In this document: one piece after another, positions 39,997 through 51,499 of the stretch | Layout: every line of letters begins with the position of its first letter | How positions within the stretch are numbered: the first letter of the stretch is position 1 | Assembly (NCBI GenBank): GCA_940671915.1 | Contig: CALNVZ010002974.1 | Span: 13,315,365 to 13,379,364, forward strand | DNA length: 64,000 nucleotides | Direction: 5' to 3' | From: Paracentrotus lividus | Lineage: Eukaryota > Echinodermata > Echinoidea > Camarodonta > Echinidae | Made by a program: the position numbers and the translations under genes | The notes under the pieces: generated by a model | Databases searched by the model: none | Told to the model about the DNA's origin: nothing | What the model saw: only the letters and a program-made list of their open reading frames with translations

Positions 39997-40290
39997 CTTT
40001 GATACGCAATGTTGCAACACAAATCGCTTCCCCGTAATCGTTCTTGGCGCGGCACTCGTACACACCGGCGTCTTCGTCAAAGACCTCCAAGATGTCTAGC
40101 TTGTAGAACTGGCCATCCTCGGAGATCTGAAACACGCCCTGTTCAACTCTGACCCCATCCTTGAACCAGGAGACGACTGGCTTTGGGTCGCCGGTGATGC
40201 GGCATTCAAAGGTCAGAGATTCACCCTCATAGCAACGGCGGTTGCCAAATGTCTGGGCAAAGTGAGGTGCAGCCGTTGGAGTTTTTGGCA
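39997..40290 (-). CDS. Exon 25: Ig14 in one exon
   Basis: The exon has 294 bases and encodes residues ~1570-1667. It contains PHFAQTFGNRRCYEGESL, then TFECRITGDPKPVVSWFKDG and FDEDAGVYECRAKNDYGE. Both cysteines and the Trp are present. Symmetric phase 1/1. It is the last Ig before a ~30 kb stretch that holds only the 37-nt exon 26. Confidence 0.95.
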
Positions 40291-40611
40291 CTGGAATTCA
40301 AAATAAAAGGTTTTAATTCATCACTAGAAATCAAATGATGAGGTAAATTTTATTAAACTTGGAATACAGTTGTTTCATTCTACATCCTAGTTTTTAAGAG
40401 AAAAAACTCGCCTCCAAACAACAGAAATGAAAAAAACTTCTAGCCTAGGTTGTCTCTGTAAATTTCCTTGCTCATTGAATACTAACAATTAAAAGCTTTG
40501 TTTGTACCTTCTTTTCCATTTGCACTTTAAAACCAATCATAGTGTTCCTGAAATCTGTCAAATGTAAACTTCATGCCTGTCTTGTAAAACTATTTACAAG
40601 AGTATAATTAC
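40291..40611. other. Intron between exons 25 and 24
   Basis: AT-rich, no recognisable element. Confidence 0.5.
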
Positions 40612-40741
40612 CATCAACAACAAGAGTTGCAGCAGAAACGTCCTGCCCTTTCTCGTTTGTTGCTACTACACTGTAGGTGCCGGAGTCCTCTGGTCCAACT
40701 TTGGGGATTGTCAGCATGTTGTGATCCCCAGTTTGGCTGAT
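40612..40741 (-). CDS. Exon 24: second half of Ig13
   Basis: The exon has 130 bases and encodes residues ~1527-1569. It reads ISQTGDHNMLTIPKVGPEDS, then GTYSVVATNEKGQDV. The F-strand Cys is Val. Phases 0/1. The upstream intron contains two inverted tRNA-like SINE copies (40806-41000). Confidence 0.94.
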
Positions 40742-40805
40742 CTGCATTATCAAAGAAGAAAATGTATTCCATATTGAAAAAGATAACAAAGTACTGTTAT
40801 GTAAA

Positions 40806-40905
40806 TGTGAAAAAGATGAGCAAAGAAAATGGGATTCCATCGGGATTCAAACCCAGGTCCTCCTGATTACTAGACAAATGCTCTACCACCTGAGCTATGG
40901 CAAGC
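40806..40905 (-). mobile_element. tRNA-Thr-like SINE, minus-strand copy
   Basis: Read on the minus strand from 40905 the sequence has an A-box TAGCTCAGGTGG, a CTAGTAA anticodon loop (AGT, Thr-like) and a B-box-like GGGTTTGAATCCC. Acceptor arms do not pair, so it is a SINE head or pseudo-tRNA. It continues to about 40806. Confidence 0.75.
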
Positions 40906-40910
40906 TCTTA

Positions 40911-41000
40911 TGGCGATGTCTGTCTCAGGCGATAGAGTACCTATTTAGTAATCAGGTCTTGGGTTTTGAATCCAGATGGAAGCCCATTTTCTGCGCTCAT
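40911..41000 (+). mobile_element. tRNA-Thr-like SINE, plus-strand copy
   Basis: Same family as 40806-40905 but in opposite orientation and more diverged (TTTAGTAATCAGGTC, GGGTTTTGAATCC, then CCATTTTCTGCGCTCA). The two copies are head to head, making an imperfect palindrome inside one intron. Confidence 0.75.
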
Positions 41001-41183
41001 TTTTTTAAATATTATATATTTCTAGTCAGTTTCATCATTGGTTCAAAGTTTTTAAAATGTAGTGTATTTCACTACCTCGTATATCTGAGTTAAATGTGAG
41101 ATTAGATAGAGACCTATCAATGATATATTATGAAGAATGACAGGCTTCTACTCCTATTTTCTATTTTCCTGAACTGTGCTTAC

Positions 41184-41350
41184 CTCAATGTAGGGATGAG
41201 TCTGGATCTCAATGCTGTTCTTGAACCATTGTACAGTAGGTTTAGGATTACCTTGGATCTTAACCCTGAACTGTGCTTGGTCACCAGGCTGCACTTCCAG
41301 GTCATTCAGTCGGATGACAATGGTCGGCTGGTCATCGGTACCTTGCTCTC
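41184..41350 (-). CDS. Exon 23: first half of Ig13
   Basis: The exon has 167 bases and encodes residues ~1471-1526. It reads IVIRLNDLEVQPGDQAQF, then RVKIQGNPKPTVQWFKN. No first cysteine (Phe). It enters in phase 1 and leaves in phase 0. It resembles the B-type domains in lacking cysteines and in its split point. Confidence 0.94.
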
Positions 41351-44160
41351 CTGAAAATACATAACAATGATTAAAAATGAAAACATAAAAAGGCTACATG
41401 AAATAGTGAATGAATACAAGTCCTCATGCAGAGCTCAATTTTTCTGTTAGATCTGCATTTATACATAAAATTTCTCTAAGATATCCTACAATGAACTTTT
41501 TAACATTTAAAGAGTGCTCACATATTAAATCTCACCTGTCTACATATATTTTGGGGGGGAAAAAATTCAAAATGATAATTAGAATGTTAGCAAATCTTCT
41601 AGCCATAGATAACTCTTTTCAAATTACGATATCAGAATATGACTGCATTGTATGAAAGAAAATGATAACATTCAATAAAAAAAAAATAATAAGTGAATAT
41701 CCATTGTAAATGTAATTATGTACAGTTACTCAAATCATTATATTGATTAAACAGAAAAAAAGCTAGAAATAAAACCAACTAATGCACAACATTCCCAAAA
41801 TCACTGAAGCAAAAAAAAAACTTTATGCCACAGAAGAAAAAAAATCTCTCACACTTTCCCTAAGAGCATGCACAGTAGGAATGATCTGTATTCATTATAT
41901 TTCAGGGATTAATTCAAGAAAATATAGTTTTATCAAAACTTCATGGATACAGGGAATTGTATTCCTGTTGTAAATTTGAAATGCAAATTTTCGCTTTGCT
42001 AAACAAATATCAGGTCTGTACATGGCAGACATCCTTTATCTTCATATGTTTTAGCTGAACCAGTTAGAAAGTCATACACATGCAGATCACATGCAAAATA
42101 ATGTATAAAAGGTTCATCTCAAAATAAAGCAAACTTCCAAACACAAGCATGCACTTACACAGCATCTATCTCGTTGTCCTACCTTTCCACAAATGACGTC
42201 TGTTGCGTGCAGAACATATAAACCAGTACACAGCACAGAAAACATTAGCAATTCAGTATTAATTTCAAACATGTTGCAAATTTCAAATATCATTATTATT
42301 ATTAACAGTACTTTAAATAGAAAAATATTCATTATGTGTTAGTTTTACAAATTTATTTATCCCCCTACTTTATATTTTACCTTACAAAAAAAAAATCAGC
42401 CAAAACACTTTTTCAGAGTCTAGTCAGGTGTTATATGAAAGATATTCTTGCAAAAACTATCAAATTTGCGAAGTGTTTCTTGAAAGAGCCTGTAAGCCAA
42501 AACTTTAGCTGTAGCATTCCTCTCATTCCATTTAAATCCAATTTGTATCAAGTGGGCAGTACACATGTCATGTAAGACCCTGACATTGACAGATGGTGAG
42601 GTGTGGGATAAATGGACATAGCAAGCCCAGGAGGGGGTGTTCCAGTTATCATGGTAGGTGCCTATTTATAGAACATGACATCATAAAGTACTGTTACTCA
42701 ATCCATTTATACTTCTTATGATGTTAAGTACTGTTGCATTTCACATATTTGAACAGCAGTAATTTCATAAATACCCTGTTACAATTGATATAATGTGTAA
42801 TTCATATCCTTGCAACATAAAAAATTAAATGTTTTGACAATACACTACCTACAATACATGTCAGAAATTGCTCTTTTTATAACATGTTTTCTGAGAGGCA
42901 TGTGTTTGATAACCTTTGCAATTACACAATCTCTAAGTTCTTCACCATAATAATTGCACTTCTTACATTTGATATGTTGCTCTTGCATATTAATCACCTC
43001 AAAGCTTAATTTCAAAGAATCTATTTAATTCAAATAGCAATGTTATTTATTCAAGCAACTGATCTACTACTTACAAAACATGTTACATAAAACATGGTAA
43101 CACACATCTATAAGACTGGATCTCATGTACGAGTTCAAAGTTTTAAAGATATAGTACAATCTATGTTTATTTCTAGAGAATCATTAGGACATGGCGCAAA
43201 ACAAGCACTGGATCACACACTGTTTAAAGATATTTAGTATTAGTCGTCTTGATACAGAATATAAGAGAGATAAATATAGCAATCTTTGTTCCATTCAGGC
43301 AACTTTTATACTTTATACCTTTTTTTCTTATCATCAGGACGGCATGGGAGGTTCTTGCATCTATATGAGGGACGGTATCAGGAGATGTTTACAACAAAGT
43401 GAAAATACAACATGCTTTTCAATGGGTGGGGTCAGGCAAAAAGTGAAGCTTTAACAGCAGCCTCAATTTCTCAACCCAACTCGAAACCCTGAAAACTGAA
43501 ATTGACACTTCAGACCAAGTCAACTTGGCAACATGGCTGAATGAAAAGCAGAAACGCAAACAAATATCTCAACTTGTAAATCCTAATGTAAGTTTTGTTC
43601 ATGAAAGGTAAAACACGAGTATCCACTGTATGTACATCACTGCATATAATAATTGGAAGTGTTTAAGTTCACACAGTGGTGTGTATTATGTGGACAAATT
43701 GCCATTTGCATATATATGACATTTTAACCATTTGAATTATATTCATTCAAACATATCATCTCTTTTTATTTTCAAAATTATCTAAAGTTGTAAGTATGGT
43801 TGGAGAATTTCACAGCTAGCAGTTATTCAACCAAAACATGTCAAACTGTCTATATTTAGATTTTATGTTAGGTGAAAACAATTTAGGAAAACCAACTTTC
43901 ATCGAAAGCCCTCGCATACAGAAACGCTCATTATGAAACACTCAAAGTCCACTGCATGATGATTTCATTTTTTCCTTGATTGTAAACAATGAAAAATTTA
44001 AGTATGCATGAATAGTTCACAAACCTCACTGTGTCACTGAACGTGCACATACTCCTTCTTTGTGTATGAACATACATAACTTATCATTTGCCATAGTGCA
44101 GTGAGTGCACTATTTTGATGCCAAGGTAGTAACTGAAATCTAATACTCAAAAGAACTTAC
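41351..44160. other. 2.8-kb intron between exons 23 and 22
   Basis: AT-rich, with A-runs near 41670 and 41810. I see no exon or mobile element with defined ends. Confidence 0.55.
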
Positions 44161-44341
44161 CATCAATAAGAAGAGTTGCAGATGAGACAGACACGCCAAA
44201 CTCATTGGTAAGAGTGATGCGGTAGTTGCCTGCATCGCTAGGTCGCACCTGGAGGATCAGGAGGATCTTTCTGTCACCCTCTGTGAGGAAACGGACCCGA
44301 GACGTCTCCGTGATGGAGCGCTCGTCCTTTGTCCACTTCAC
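44161..44341 (-). CDS. Exon 22: second half of Ig12
   Basis: The exon has 181 bases and encodes residues ~1411-1470. It opens with VKWTKDERSITETSRVRF and has RPSDAGNYRITLTNEFGV. The second cysteine is Ile. Phases 0/1. Donor GTAAGT and acceptor CATGCAG are good. Confidence 0.93.
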
Positions 44342-44443
44342 CTGCATGAATAGAAATAAAAGTATAAGAAATTTTCCCTTTCTCTCTAAAATAAGTGAGG
44401 AGTTATCTAATTGTAATTAATTTTTCTTTCTTAATACCTCAGG

Positions 44444-44678
44444 GGGGTGTAACCCAAAGACTTACGATTGATTAAAAGTTACGATTGATTTTTTCTCGGT
44501 AGCCTCATCATGGACAGGATGCCCCAAAGTTGATGATCTTAATCCTAACCCTAGCCCTAACCCTACGCTTAATCATATACAAATCCTAATCCATGACTGT
44601 ACCTGGTTTTCAAATGAGGTTACCAAGAAAAAATCAATCGTAAATTTTAATCAATCATAAGTCTTTGTGTTACACCCC
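44444..44678. mobile_element. MITE with ~60-bp terminal inverted repeats
   Basis: GGGTGTAACCCAAAGACTTA at the left matches the inverse of the right end (AAGTCTTTGTGTTACACCC on the plus strand). TIRs continue through TCAATCGTAA and the AGAAAAAATCAATC block. The centre holds TAACCCTAGCCCTAACCC-like repeats. Confidence 0.85.
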
Positions 44679-45472
44679 ACAGGTCATATAATTTGATATC
44701 TCATAATCGGATCAATAGCAAAGCATTGAACTTATGAGGTGATTAATCCTGAGGATATTTAATGCTGAATTCTGTTAACACCCTAGCTACAGTCAAGTAT
44801 AAAGATGGGGTGCTCTGGCATTTCAGAAATGTATTCCAACTATGTAGGTACCACATTATGTCACCTGTGCCCTGAAGCATAATGAGTTACGATCAATTTC
44901 AGACTTGAAACAAATATTCTGATTGGTTCACAGTGAGATTTTTATGTAAGAAGACCATGCACAAAAGAAGTCTGATTGGTTACCATAGATTTGAAAGTGA
45001 TCATAACTCTGTACGTTACAGGGGGCAGGATGACAAATGGCAAATTTAGATTGATGTTTAGCCTAATAATGTACAGTCCAGACAAACATCAAGATCACAG
45101 GTGATTGAGCAGATGAATTTGTCGCATGGATAGAAGAAAAGAGGAAGCTCGAGCCACTCAGCTTATACCTTACTGCTTAATCAACCTACACCCATCAGAC
45201 AGAAGGGCAGAAGAAAAATGTCAAGCAGAATACACATAAGCTGGAGCATGCACTGTGTACAAAGTACATTGGTGTGCGCCATTCAAGAGCCCCCATCACG
45301 CCATGCAGAGGGGTGGAGAAGTAGCACGCGCAGTGTACAAAATTGCGCACTAGCAGGTCACCGAGCCGAGCCATGCAACGAGATGAGCTTATCTTCATTG
45401 ATTGCAAATCACTTGTGAAATTGATGTTAGTCAGGTTGGGTTATCCTTTCAAATGGAACAAAATAAACTTAC

Positions 45473-45576
45473 AGTGGGTGCAGGTGATCCTGAAATACGG
45501 CACTCAAGCCTGACAGTAGAGCCTTCAGATGCTATCACACTCTCCAGAGGAGCAATAAAGTCAGGTGATTGTTTGT
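45473..45576 (-). CDS. Exon 21: first half of Ig12
   Basis: The exon has 104 bases and encodes residues ~1376-1410. It reads KQSPDFIAPLESVIASEGS, then TVRLECRISGSPAPT. The first cysteine is present. It enters in phase 1 and leaves in phase 0 immediately before VKW. Confidence 0.92.
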
Positions 45577-46311
45577 CTATTGAAAGAGGCAAGAATGAGA
45601 GAGAGACGGGGAGGGAGATAGACATCGATGGGAACAAATAGTAAGATGGAGAGACACAATAGACAGAGAGAGAAACACATACAGAAAGAGAGAGAGAGAG
45701 AGATAAATAAAAAATAAGAGATGAGTTATAAACCAGGACATCCAAGTTTAGTAGCTGAACAAAAAATATTATAGGGTACAGGTTTTGTTGGCAGGAGGTA
45801 AAGGTATTGATTTAACATGTTAATATACGTGGGCTGAGAAAACTGAGAAAACCTCTCTTTGTGACAGTTAAGTTCACTCATTTTACATAGAATAAACAAA
45901 ACCTTAATTACTTTATTGATTATAAATTTATATAATTGATGTCTTTGTTTTACTTCAAAGAAGATTGATTTGTGGCAGTGATATCAATGATATGAATAAT
46001 CAGGTGATCAGGTAATCATTCTATTTCTCTTCCTCTTGGAAGATATTAACATATTTTCATTGATACAAAACTTCAATATGTATTCCCACATCAACATTTA
46101 TGCATTTATAATCACAAATATGGAGAACTTTCCATGACCGGAAAGCAACTAATTATGAAACAGGTCAGGGAAGAAAAAGCTGCCAAATATACCATCTTTT
46201 TATGTTTTCAAGTCAGCAATTAGCAATATTATTATATTATTATTTTTTTGCTTGGTCACGATCACTTCTTCGTAAAATGACAGGATTCTAACAAGAAACA
46301 ATCTTACTTAC
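45577..46311. other. Intron between exons 21 and 20, GAGA-rich near the acceptor
   Basis: 45590-45710 is GA-rich on the plus strand, which gives exon 21 an unusually long pyrimidine tract upstream of its acceptor in the transcript. The rest is AT-rich. Confidence 0.6.
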
Positions 46312-46492
46312 CATTGACCATAATGGTACATTCAGTGGTCACCACGCTAACCTCTGTCTCTGCTCGGCACTGGTACATCCCAGCGTCACCAGACGTCGGT
46401 TTCTTGATGACCAGGTAGTACACATCGCCATCGCGCAAGAATTCTACCCTGTCTGAGGGCTGAATGGGAGTATTGTTGAAGAACCATTGCAC
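46312..46492 (-). CDS. Exon 20: second half of Ig11
   Basis: The exon has 181 bases and encodes residues ~1316-1375. It opens with VQWFFNNTPIQPSDRVEF and has the F-strand GDAGMYQCRAETEVS. Only the second cysteine is present. Phases 0/1, same length and phases as exon 22. Confidence 0.94.
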
Positions 46493-46954
46493 CTAAAAAA
46501 ACAAAACGAATAAATGATATTAATATTGATAACAAGTGAATTAGTCAAGAATTTGTTGGAAAAGATAAATGCTAAACGATTTTAAGAAAATACAGAAAAA
46601 TTGTCCTTCAAAATATACTTGCCACATGGTCTCCATGCAGTCGTAGTTTTCACGTACAAGTTTGAAAAAGTGTCAAAAGCTTGTTTACATTTTCTAGGTC
46701 GATATGACCAATAATCTACATAATAAACATTTTATTATCAATTTTAGCCAGTTTCTCTCAATTAGCAAATTGCATTTCCACAGCTTGAGACTGGCCCACA
46801 ATGCAAGTTAAAAGAGCTGTTCTGCCCAATTTTCTACACTGCGGTTAACACAAACATGGGCAAAACAACTCGCTGTACTCGCTGCATGGGCCCCAGAGCC
46901 ATTTGTGATCGTAGCTTCAGGGGATCTCCCTGTGAGAACTAAAGAATGCCTCAC

Positions 46955-47096
46955 CTGAGCGGAGGGTTTCTCCTCAATCCTTACTCTCAGCTTGATCTCG
47001 GTGCTCTCAACGACCTGTTTGTCAGTGAGATGCTCGGTGAAGACGATGGGCTGGGCGGGTCTGACGATGACTGGTCTTGGTTCTCCTACAGGAACC
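46955..47096 (-). CDS. Exon 19: first half of Ig11
   Basis: The exon has 142 bases and encodes residues ~1268-1315. It reads VPVGEPRPVIVRPAQPIVF, then TEHLTDKQVVESTEIKLRV. The B-strand Cys is Val. It enters in phase 2 and leaves in phase 0 right before VQW. A second AG 10 bases inside the exon would break the frame, so the outer AG is used here. Confidence 0.9.
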
Positions 47097-47469
47097 CTGA
47101 AGATATAAGAAACAATGTTGACAAGATTATTGTTAAGGTACCTTAGGAATATATAAACAATAGAAAGGCAATTTTAGACATTATTTTGGAAACTCACCAA
47201 ATGATGGTTCTTATGATCGCATAGCATTGACTCTGACATTAGGGAACTACTGTTCATGGTCTCATACATGTAGATGGCCAAGAAAAGCTGAGAGCAGACA
47301 TGCCATATACCTGTTCTTCCTTTTGCTTTTGTTTTGCCTTGTTTTTGTTTTTTTCTTCATTTTGCTATAAGATTAAGTGTCTAAATTTTTCAACAACGCT
47401 GGTATTTTTCATGCATCAAAATGAAAATGTTAAAAGTACACAGAGAAATAAAAGGCAGGAGAAACTTAC

Positions 47470-47606
47470 ATGACACCAGAGACATTGATGACGATGTTAA
47501 CAGTCTCTGAGCCTCTTTCGTTCTCTGCGACCACTGTGTATGTGCCTCCCGCATCTGGCCTTGGATTCTTGATTACCAAGGTATGCACTGTCTCCTCTTT
47601 GATGAT
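47470..47606 (-). CDS. Exon 18: second half of Ig10
   Basis: The exon has 137 bases and encodes residues ~1223-1267. It reads IIKEETVHTLVIKNPRPDAG, then GTYTVVAENERGSETV. The F-strand cysteine is Val. Phases 0/2. The intron upstream carries a SINE-like element (47640-47920). Confidence 0.93.
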
Positions 47607-47639
47607 CTATGATAATAATAATAATCATCATAATAAAAA

Positions 47640-47920
47640 ATAATAATAATCATTTATGACAATAATGGCTCAAAGCACTTTGCAGGATTACAGTATATTA
47701 TTACCCTATTTATTGGATTCTACTTCATGTTTTTAGACAGCCATTTACAGGCACCTTATATGGAATCATCCTCCCATGTACCCATTTACACCTGGGTGGA
47801 GTGAAGTGAATGTTGATAGAATGCATAACCCAAGGACATACAAGTAATTGTGGGAGCTGGGAATCGAACCCACGACCTTTGCACCCCTAAGCAAGTTCTA
47901 CGACTGCTAGACTATGGCAC
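47640..47920 (-). mobile_element. tRNA-Pro-like SINE with ATT-type tail
   Basis: On the minus strand 47919-47853 resembles tRNA-Pro: ACTTGCTTAGGGGTGCAAAG around an AGG anticodon, then the B-box GGGTTCGATTCCC. A body follows with CTGCAAAGTGCTTTGAGC, a 3'-end motif common in LINE-mobilised SINEs. The tail is ATT/ATG repeats at 47610-47650. Confidence 0.8.
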
Positions 47921-48100
47921 ATTTCACAGATATAATACTATTTCAAATATCAAGATATGCACAAAATGTAATCTGCTGGCCTGAAGCCACCAATAAGTTG
48001 CCAGAGTTTATTTGTTTGGTTTAATGTTTTATTATGTTTTTGTTTTTTTCCTTCTGAAATTAGAGATTTCAATCTTTCAAATATAATAAAACCTGCTTAC

Positions 48101-48276
48101 CTCCACTTCCTCTGTCTCCACGATCTCTACATCATTCTGTAGCCATGTGACCTTGGGAGGGGGCTGTCCCCTGATCCTGAAGTGAAGCCTGATTGGTTGG
48201 CCAACTGGGATATCAAGATGGCTCATTTGGGACTGAATAGGAACGATGTGGGGTGCTGGAGTGAGGGCAGCATTTA
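48101..48276 (-). CDS. Exon 17: first half of Ig10 (B-type)
   Basis: The exon has 176 bases and encodes residues ~1164-1222. It reads QMSHLDIPVGQPIRLHF, then RIRGQPPPKVTWLQNDVE. Phe occupies the first Cys position. It enters in phase 1 and leaves in phase 0, as in exons 10 and 14. Confidence 0.93.
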
Positions 48277-48649
48277 CTGTAACAAATAAAATAATTGTTG
48301 GAAATAAATCTTAATATAAAGTGGTGTTTTGTATACATGATTAGCTATGATGAGCATGATAGAGTTGCAATGTGGTCAGAATTTTCAGAAAGTATAGCTT
48401 TAGTCAAATTTATCTGCCATACATGGAGGAATAAGGGTAGTTTTTGGTGAAGCAAGACTGTAGTCAAATTCCTTTTAAGAAAAAAAATGCAGGATTGTAC
48501 AGTATTATATTTTTGGAGTAAAAAAAATGATGGAAGTATAAACTAATGTGTAGAGGTCTCAGGCAAGCTGAGCTGCTGATACCTTCTGAAATAATGGTAA
48601 ACTTGAAATGATAAATAAATAGAAAGGAATTCAACTTGTACCAGCCTAC

Positions 48650-49032
48650 CTTTGACAGTGATGTTGCATGTGGTAGTATCCTGTCCTGCAGGGTTGGTAG
48701 CCTTGCAGACATACCGACCTTCATCCTCCAAGAATGCTTCCCTCACATCCAACCTAGCAACGCTCTCCACGAAGCTCATCTCATACTGGGGCTTCCCCGT
48801 GATGGGTTTATCGTCCTTATACCAGGTGATGCGGGGTGTGGGTTGACCCGTCACACGGATGGCGATCTTGATAGGCTCACCCTCTGACACCTCGATGTCG
48901 TTGAGACGACTCTGGAAGCGGGGGGCGCTGGCTGCACCCATGAGGGGCATGGCATCAGGTTGGGTGAAGAAGCGGGATTGGAGGGGTGCAAAGGTTGGCT
49001 CTGCCTGAACTGGTTCCACCTCCATATGCTCT
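48650..49032 (-). CDS. Exon 16: linker plus Ig9 (A-type) in one exon
   Basis: The exon has 383 bases and encodes residues ~1036-1163. A ~40-residue linker (HMEVEPVQAEPTFAPLQ and so on) precedes RFQSRLNDIEVSEGEPIKIA, then RITWYKDDKPITGKP, ESVARLDVREAFLED and GRYVCKATNPAGQD. The first cysteine is replaced by Ala, the second kept. It enters in phase 2 and leaves in phase 1. It is the intronless counterpart of exons 12+13. Confidence 0.95.
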
Positions 49033-49417
49033 CTGAAATGAATAGGACCAAGTGGATCATAATTAATATATGTTATCCTTATTTCCCTTTACTACTTGTG
49101 ACGCCATATGAAATAAAATACTTGCATCAAAATATATTATGGAGAGCAAATTTTAATCTTGAAACTTACGAATTTCGATTGACACATGACTTAGGTAAAA
49201 GAGGCATGTATAGAATGCAATACACATTTTGCAAGTTTACAATACAAACTGCTCTTGAACTAATTTTTATTTAACATGTGTCAGCTTCTTGCGTCTTTGA
49301 AATTTCAACAATTTCAACAAACATAAAACTGTTTTATCAACATTTGAATTAACCAAAATAGCTGCTGGTGTAGTGAATAATGAGGAAAGTTTCAAAATCC
49401 AAAGTATGATTACTTAC

Positions 49418-49554
49418 TCTGGAGGTACAACATCAATCTCAATGGATGTTGATTCTTGTCCCTTGTCATTCTCTGCCACCACTGTGTAGGTACCGGAATA
49501 CTCAGGCTTAGCTTCTTTGATGACCAGTTTGTAGTCTGTCTCTTCAGTGATGAT
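49418..49554 (-). CDS. Exon 15: second half of Ig8
   Basis: The exon has 137 bases and encodes residues ~991-1035. It reads IITEETDYKLVIKEAKPEYS, then GTYTVVAENDKGQEST. The F-strand cysteine is Val, so Ig8 lacks both cysteines. Its length and phases (0/2) are exactly those of exon 18, supporting descent by duplication. Confidence 0.94.
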
Positions 49555-50001
49555 CTACAATACGTGAATAAAAAAATATATATCAAGATATATGTTCAAA
49601 AATAATTCAAATTCACTTCACTAATATCCTTTGGCAAAAAATCTCTACATTAGATAATCTCCTACCAGATGGAAACATAACTGAGGTTTGATTGACATCT
49701 GAAATGGTAACTGGCTGGAATCATCCTCTGACAGACTAAATTGAATAGGGCTTGAATCTTGAGATTCTCCCCCACGAAATAGCAAACTAATAACATCCAT
49801 ATTACCGTTTATCTAGACTAATTCTGATCGCGCTATTTGGATGGTTCAGAAATAGCTAATGGAGACAGGTTTAGAGAGTCAAAAATGTCCATGCAGGCAA
49901 GTCTTTATCCAATGGTCAGGCATTACTCCATACGTAAAGCATTTTAGATGTAGTCTATTTTCTGGAATATCATTATAGTTAGTAAAAGCAGTATTGTTCA
50001 C

Positions 50002-50171
50002 CTCCATATCTGGTGTCTCCTTCACAGGTACCCCGTCATGGTACCAGCGCACCACTGGAGGAGGGAAGGCTTCAATCCTGAACTTGAGTACAATGGGCTG
50101 ACCCACTGGAATCTCAAGACGACTGGACTCGTGGGAGATAGGTTTGATGACAGGTGGAGCTTGAGGTAAAG
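50002..50171 (-). CDS. Exon 14: first half of Ig8 (B-type)
   Basis: The exon has 170 bases and encodes residues ~934-990. It reads ISHESSRLEIPVGQPIVLKF, then RIEAFPPPVVRWYHDGVP. The LEIPVGQPI block matches exons 10 and 17. The B-strand Cys is Phe. It enters in phase 1 and leaves in phase 0 after DME. Confidence 0.94.
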
Positions 50172-50695
50172 CTACAGAGACAGAAAGGACAACCAAGAAA
50201 TAATTGTATATACAATGCGCAAAAAATAATGACACAGTAAACATACATAGGCAGAAGAGCAATAAAGTAACCTGTTGTACATTCATTCAAAAAAATTCTT
50301 CTGTGTACTTTCTATACGATGTTTTAAAATGTCTATCCAAATATCACTTAAAGACCTAAAAATCATGTCTTCGTCAGTTACACATAGTTGAGTTTTATCC
50401 TTTCTAATATTACTGATCCTTGTGGAGGAAATATATTATTTTATTGTTTGTAGGTAATCGCCCCTTAGTGGTGCCATGATTGACTGTGCACCGATGTCTT
50501 ATTAACCAAGCCTTTATCATCAAGTAAGTGTCTTCCTCATTCAGGTGGCAGTGGTGGGATATGAACCCTGACTAAAAATTTGGGTTGAAAAATACTCAAA
50601 AATTGTGATTATAACTTTTCACTAAAACCATTTGACCTCAGGCAGGAAGCCTTTAAGTGATTGGTCTTTACAGACAGGTGATCTCTATGTACAGT

Positions 50696-50723
50696 TGATG
50701 ATGATGATGATGATGATGATGAT
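50696..50723. repeat. (GAT)n microsatellite
   Basis: About nine tandem GAT triplets in intron. Confidence 0.9.
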
Positions 50724-50994
50724 TATAACGATGAACAACATTGGTAAAGCGTCATTTATTGGCAAAAACATTTCAAGGGCTTCTTGCTCCATCAATATGA
50801 CACACATTATTTGGTGTTCCTGAAAATGATAGGTTTCGAGTTCAGGTTTTGGAAAGGGTTAATGTTGTTACAATTGTGAAGTTTCATTGGTAGAGAGTTC
50901 CAAAGACTAACAGCAAATGAAGAGAAGGCCCTATACCCATATTCACTCTTTAGTGCTTGTCTGTTCTACAATACACTGAGGTCCAGAAACTTAC

Positions 50995-51162
50995 ATTTGA
51001 CTTGCACCCTTCCTGAGGTAACATCCCGGCCCAGATGGTTGGTTGCCTGGCAGGTGTAGAGACCAGCATCCTCCAGGAATGCTTCCCTTACATCCAGACG
51101 AGCAACGCTCTCCATGAAGCTCAGGTCATACTGGGGCTCCTCCTTGGTCAGCTCCTTGTTAT
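50995..51162 (-). CDS. Exon 13: second half of Ig7
   Basis: The exon has 168 bases and encodes residues ~878-933. It reads NKELTKEEPQYDLSF, then MESVARLDVREAFLED, and AGLYTCQATNHLGRDV. It is nearly identical in the ESVARLDVREAFLED block to exon 16 (Ig9), marking a recent duplication. Phase 1/1. The domain has both cysteines and the Trp. Confidence 0.94.
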
Positions 51163-51465
51163 CTGTGTAACATATGGATTTAATGATACATGCAGAGATT
51201 TGAATTCTTGTGGCTAATATTGTTACATCGCATTCCAATCTATTTACTGTCAACTTCATCATCTATTACAAGGCGACAAAAAATCAGCATATGTATTGCT
51301 CATACTTTAAAGAAATAATGTCTTTGTATGAAAGGCACTGCCAAAACATGCATTATCATTATTACCATAACCAACATCACCCTCACCAAGACAAGCTGCT
51401 CAAGGTTTTTTTTTATCAGGTTTGTAAAAGACATGCTCATTAAAACCACTTGTATTAGCTATTAT

Positions 51466-51499
51466 TATCATCATCATCATCATCACCATCATCATCATA
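51466..51499. repeat. (ATC)n microsatellite
   Basis: About eleven ATC triplets, one interrupted by ACC, inside the intron that splits Ig7. Confidence 0.9.

Larger units (their letters stand above)
48277..50994. other. Introns between exons 17 and 13 (48277-48649, 49033-49417, 49555-50001, 50172-50994)
   Basis: Short AT-rich introns. The last holds a GAT microsatellite (50696-50723) and a passage around 50840-50930 (GAGAGTTCCAAAGACTAAC) that looks like a dispersed repeat, but I could not define its ends. Confidence 0.5.

Noticed and set aside
40838-40905. Functional tRNA-Thr gene on the minus strand
   Set aside because: A-box, anticodon loop and B-box are recognisable, but the acceptor arms do not pair and a diverged inverted copy lies next to it; a SINE fits better.
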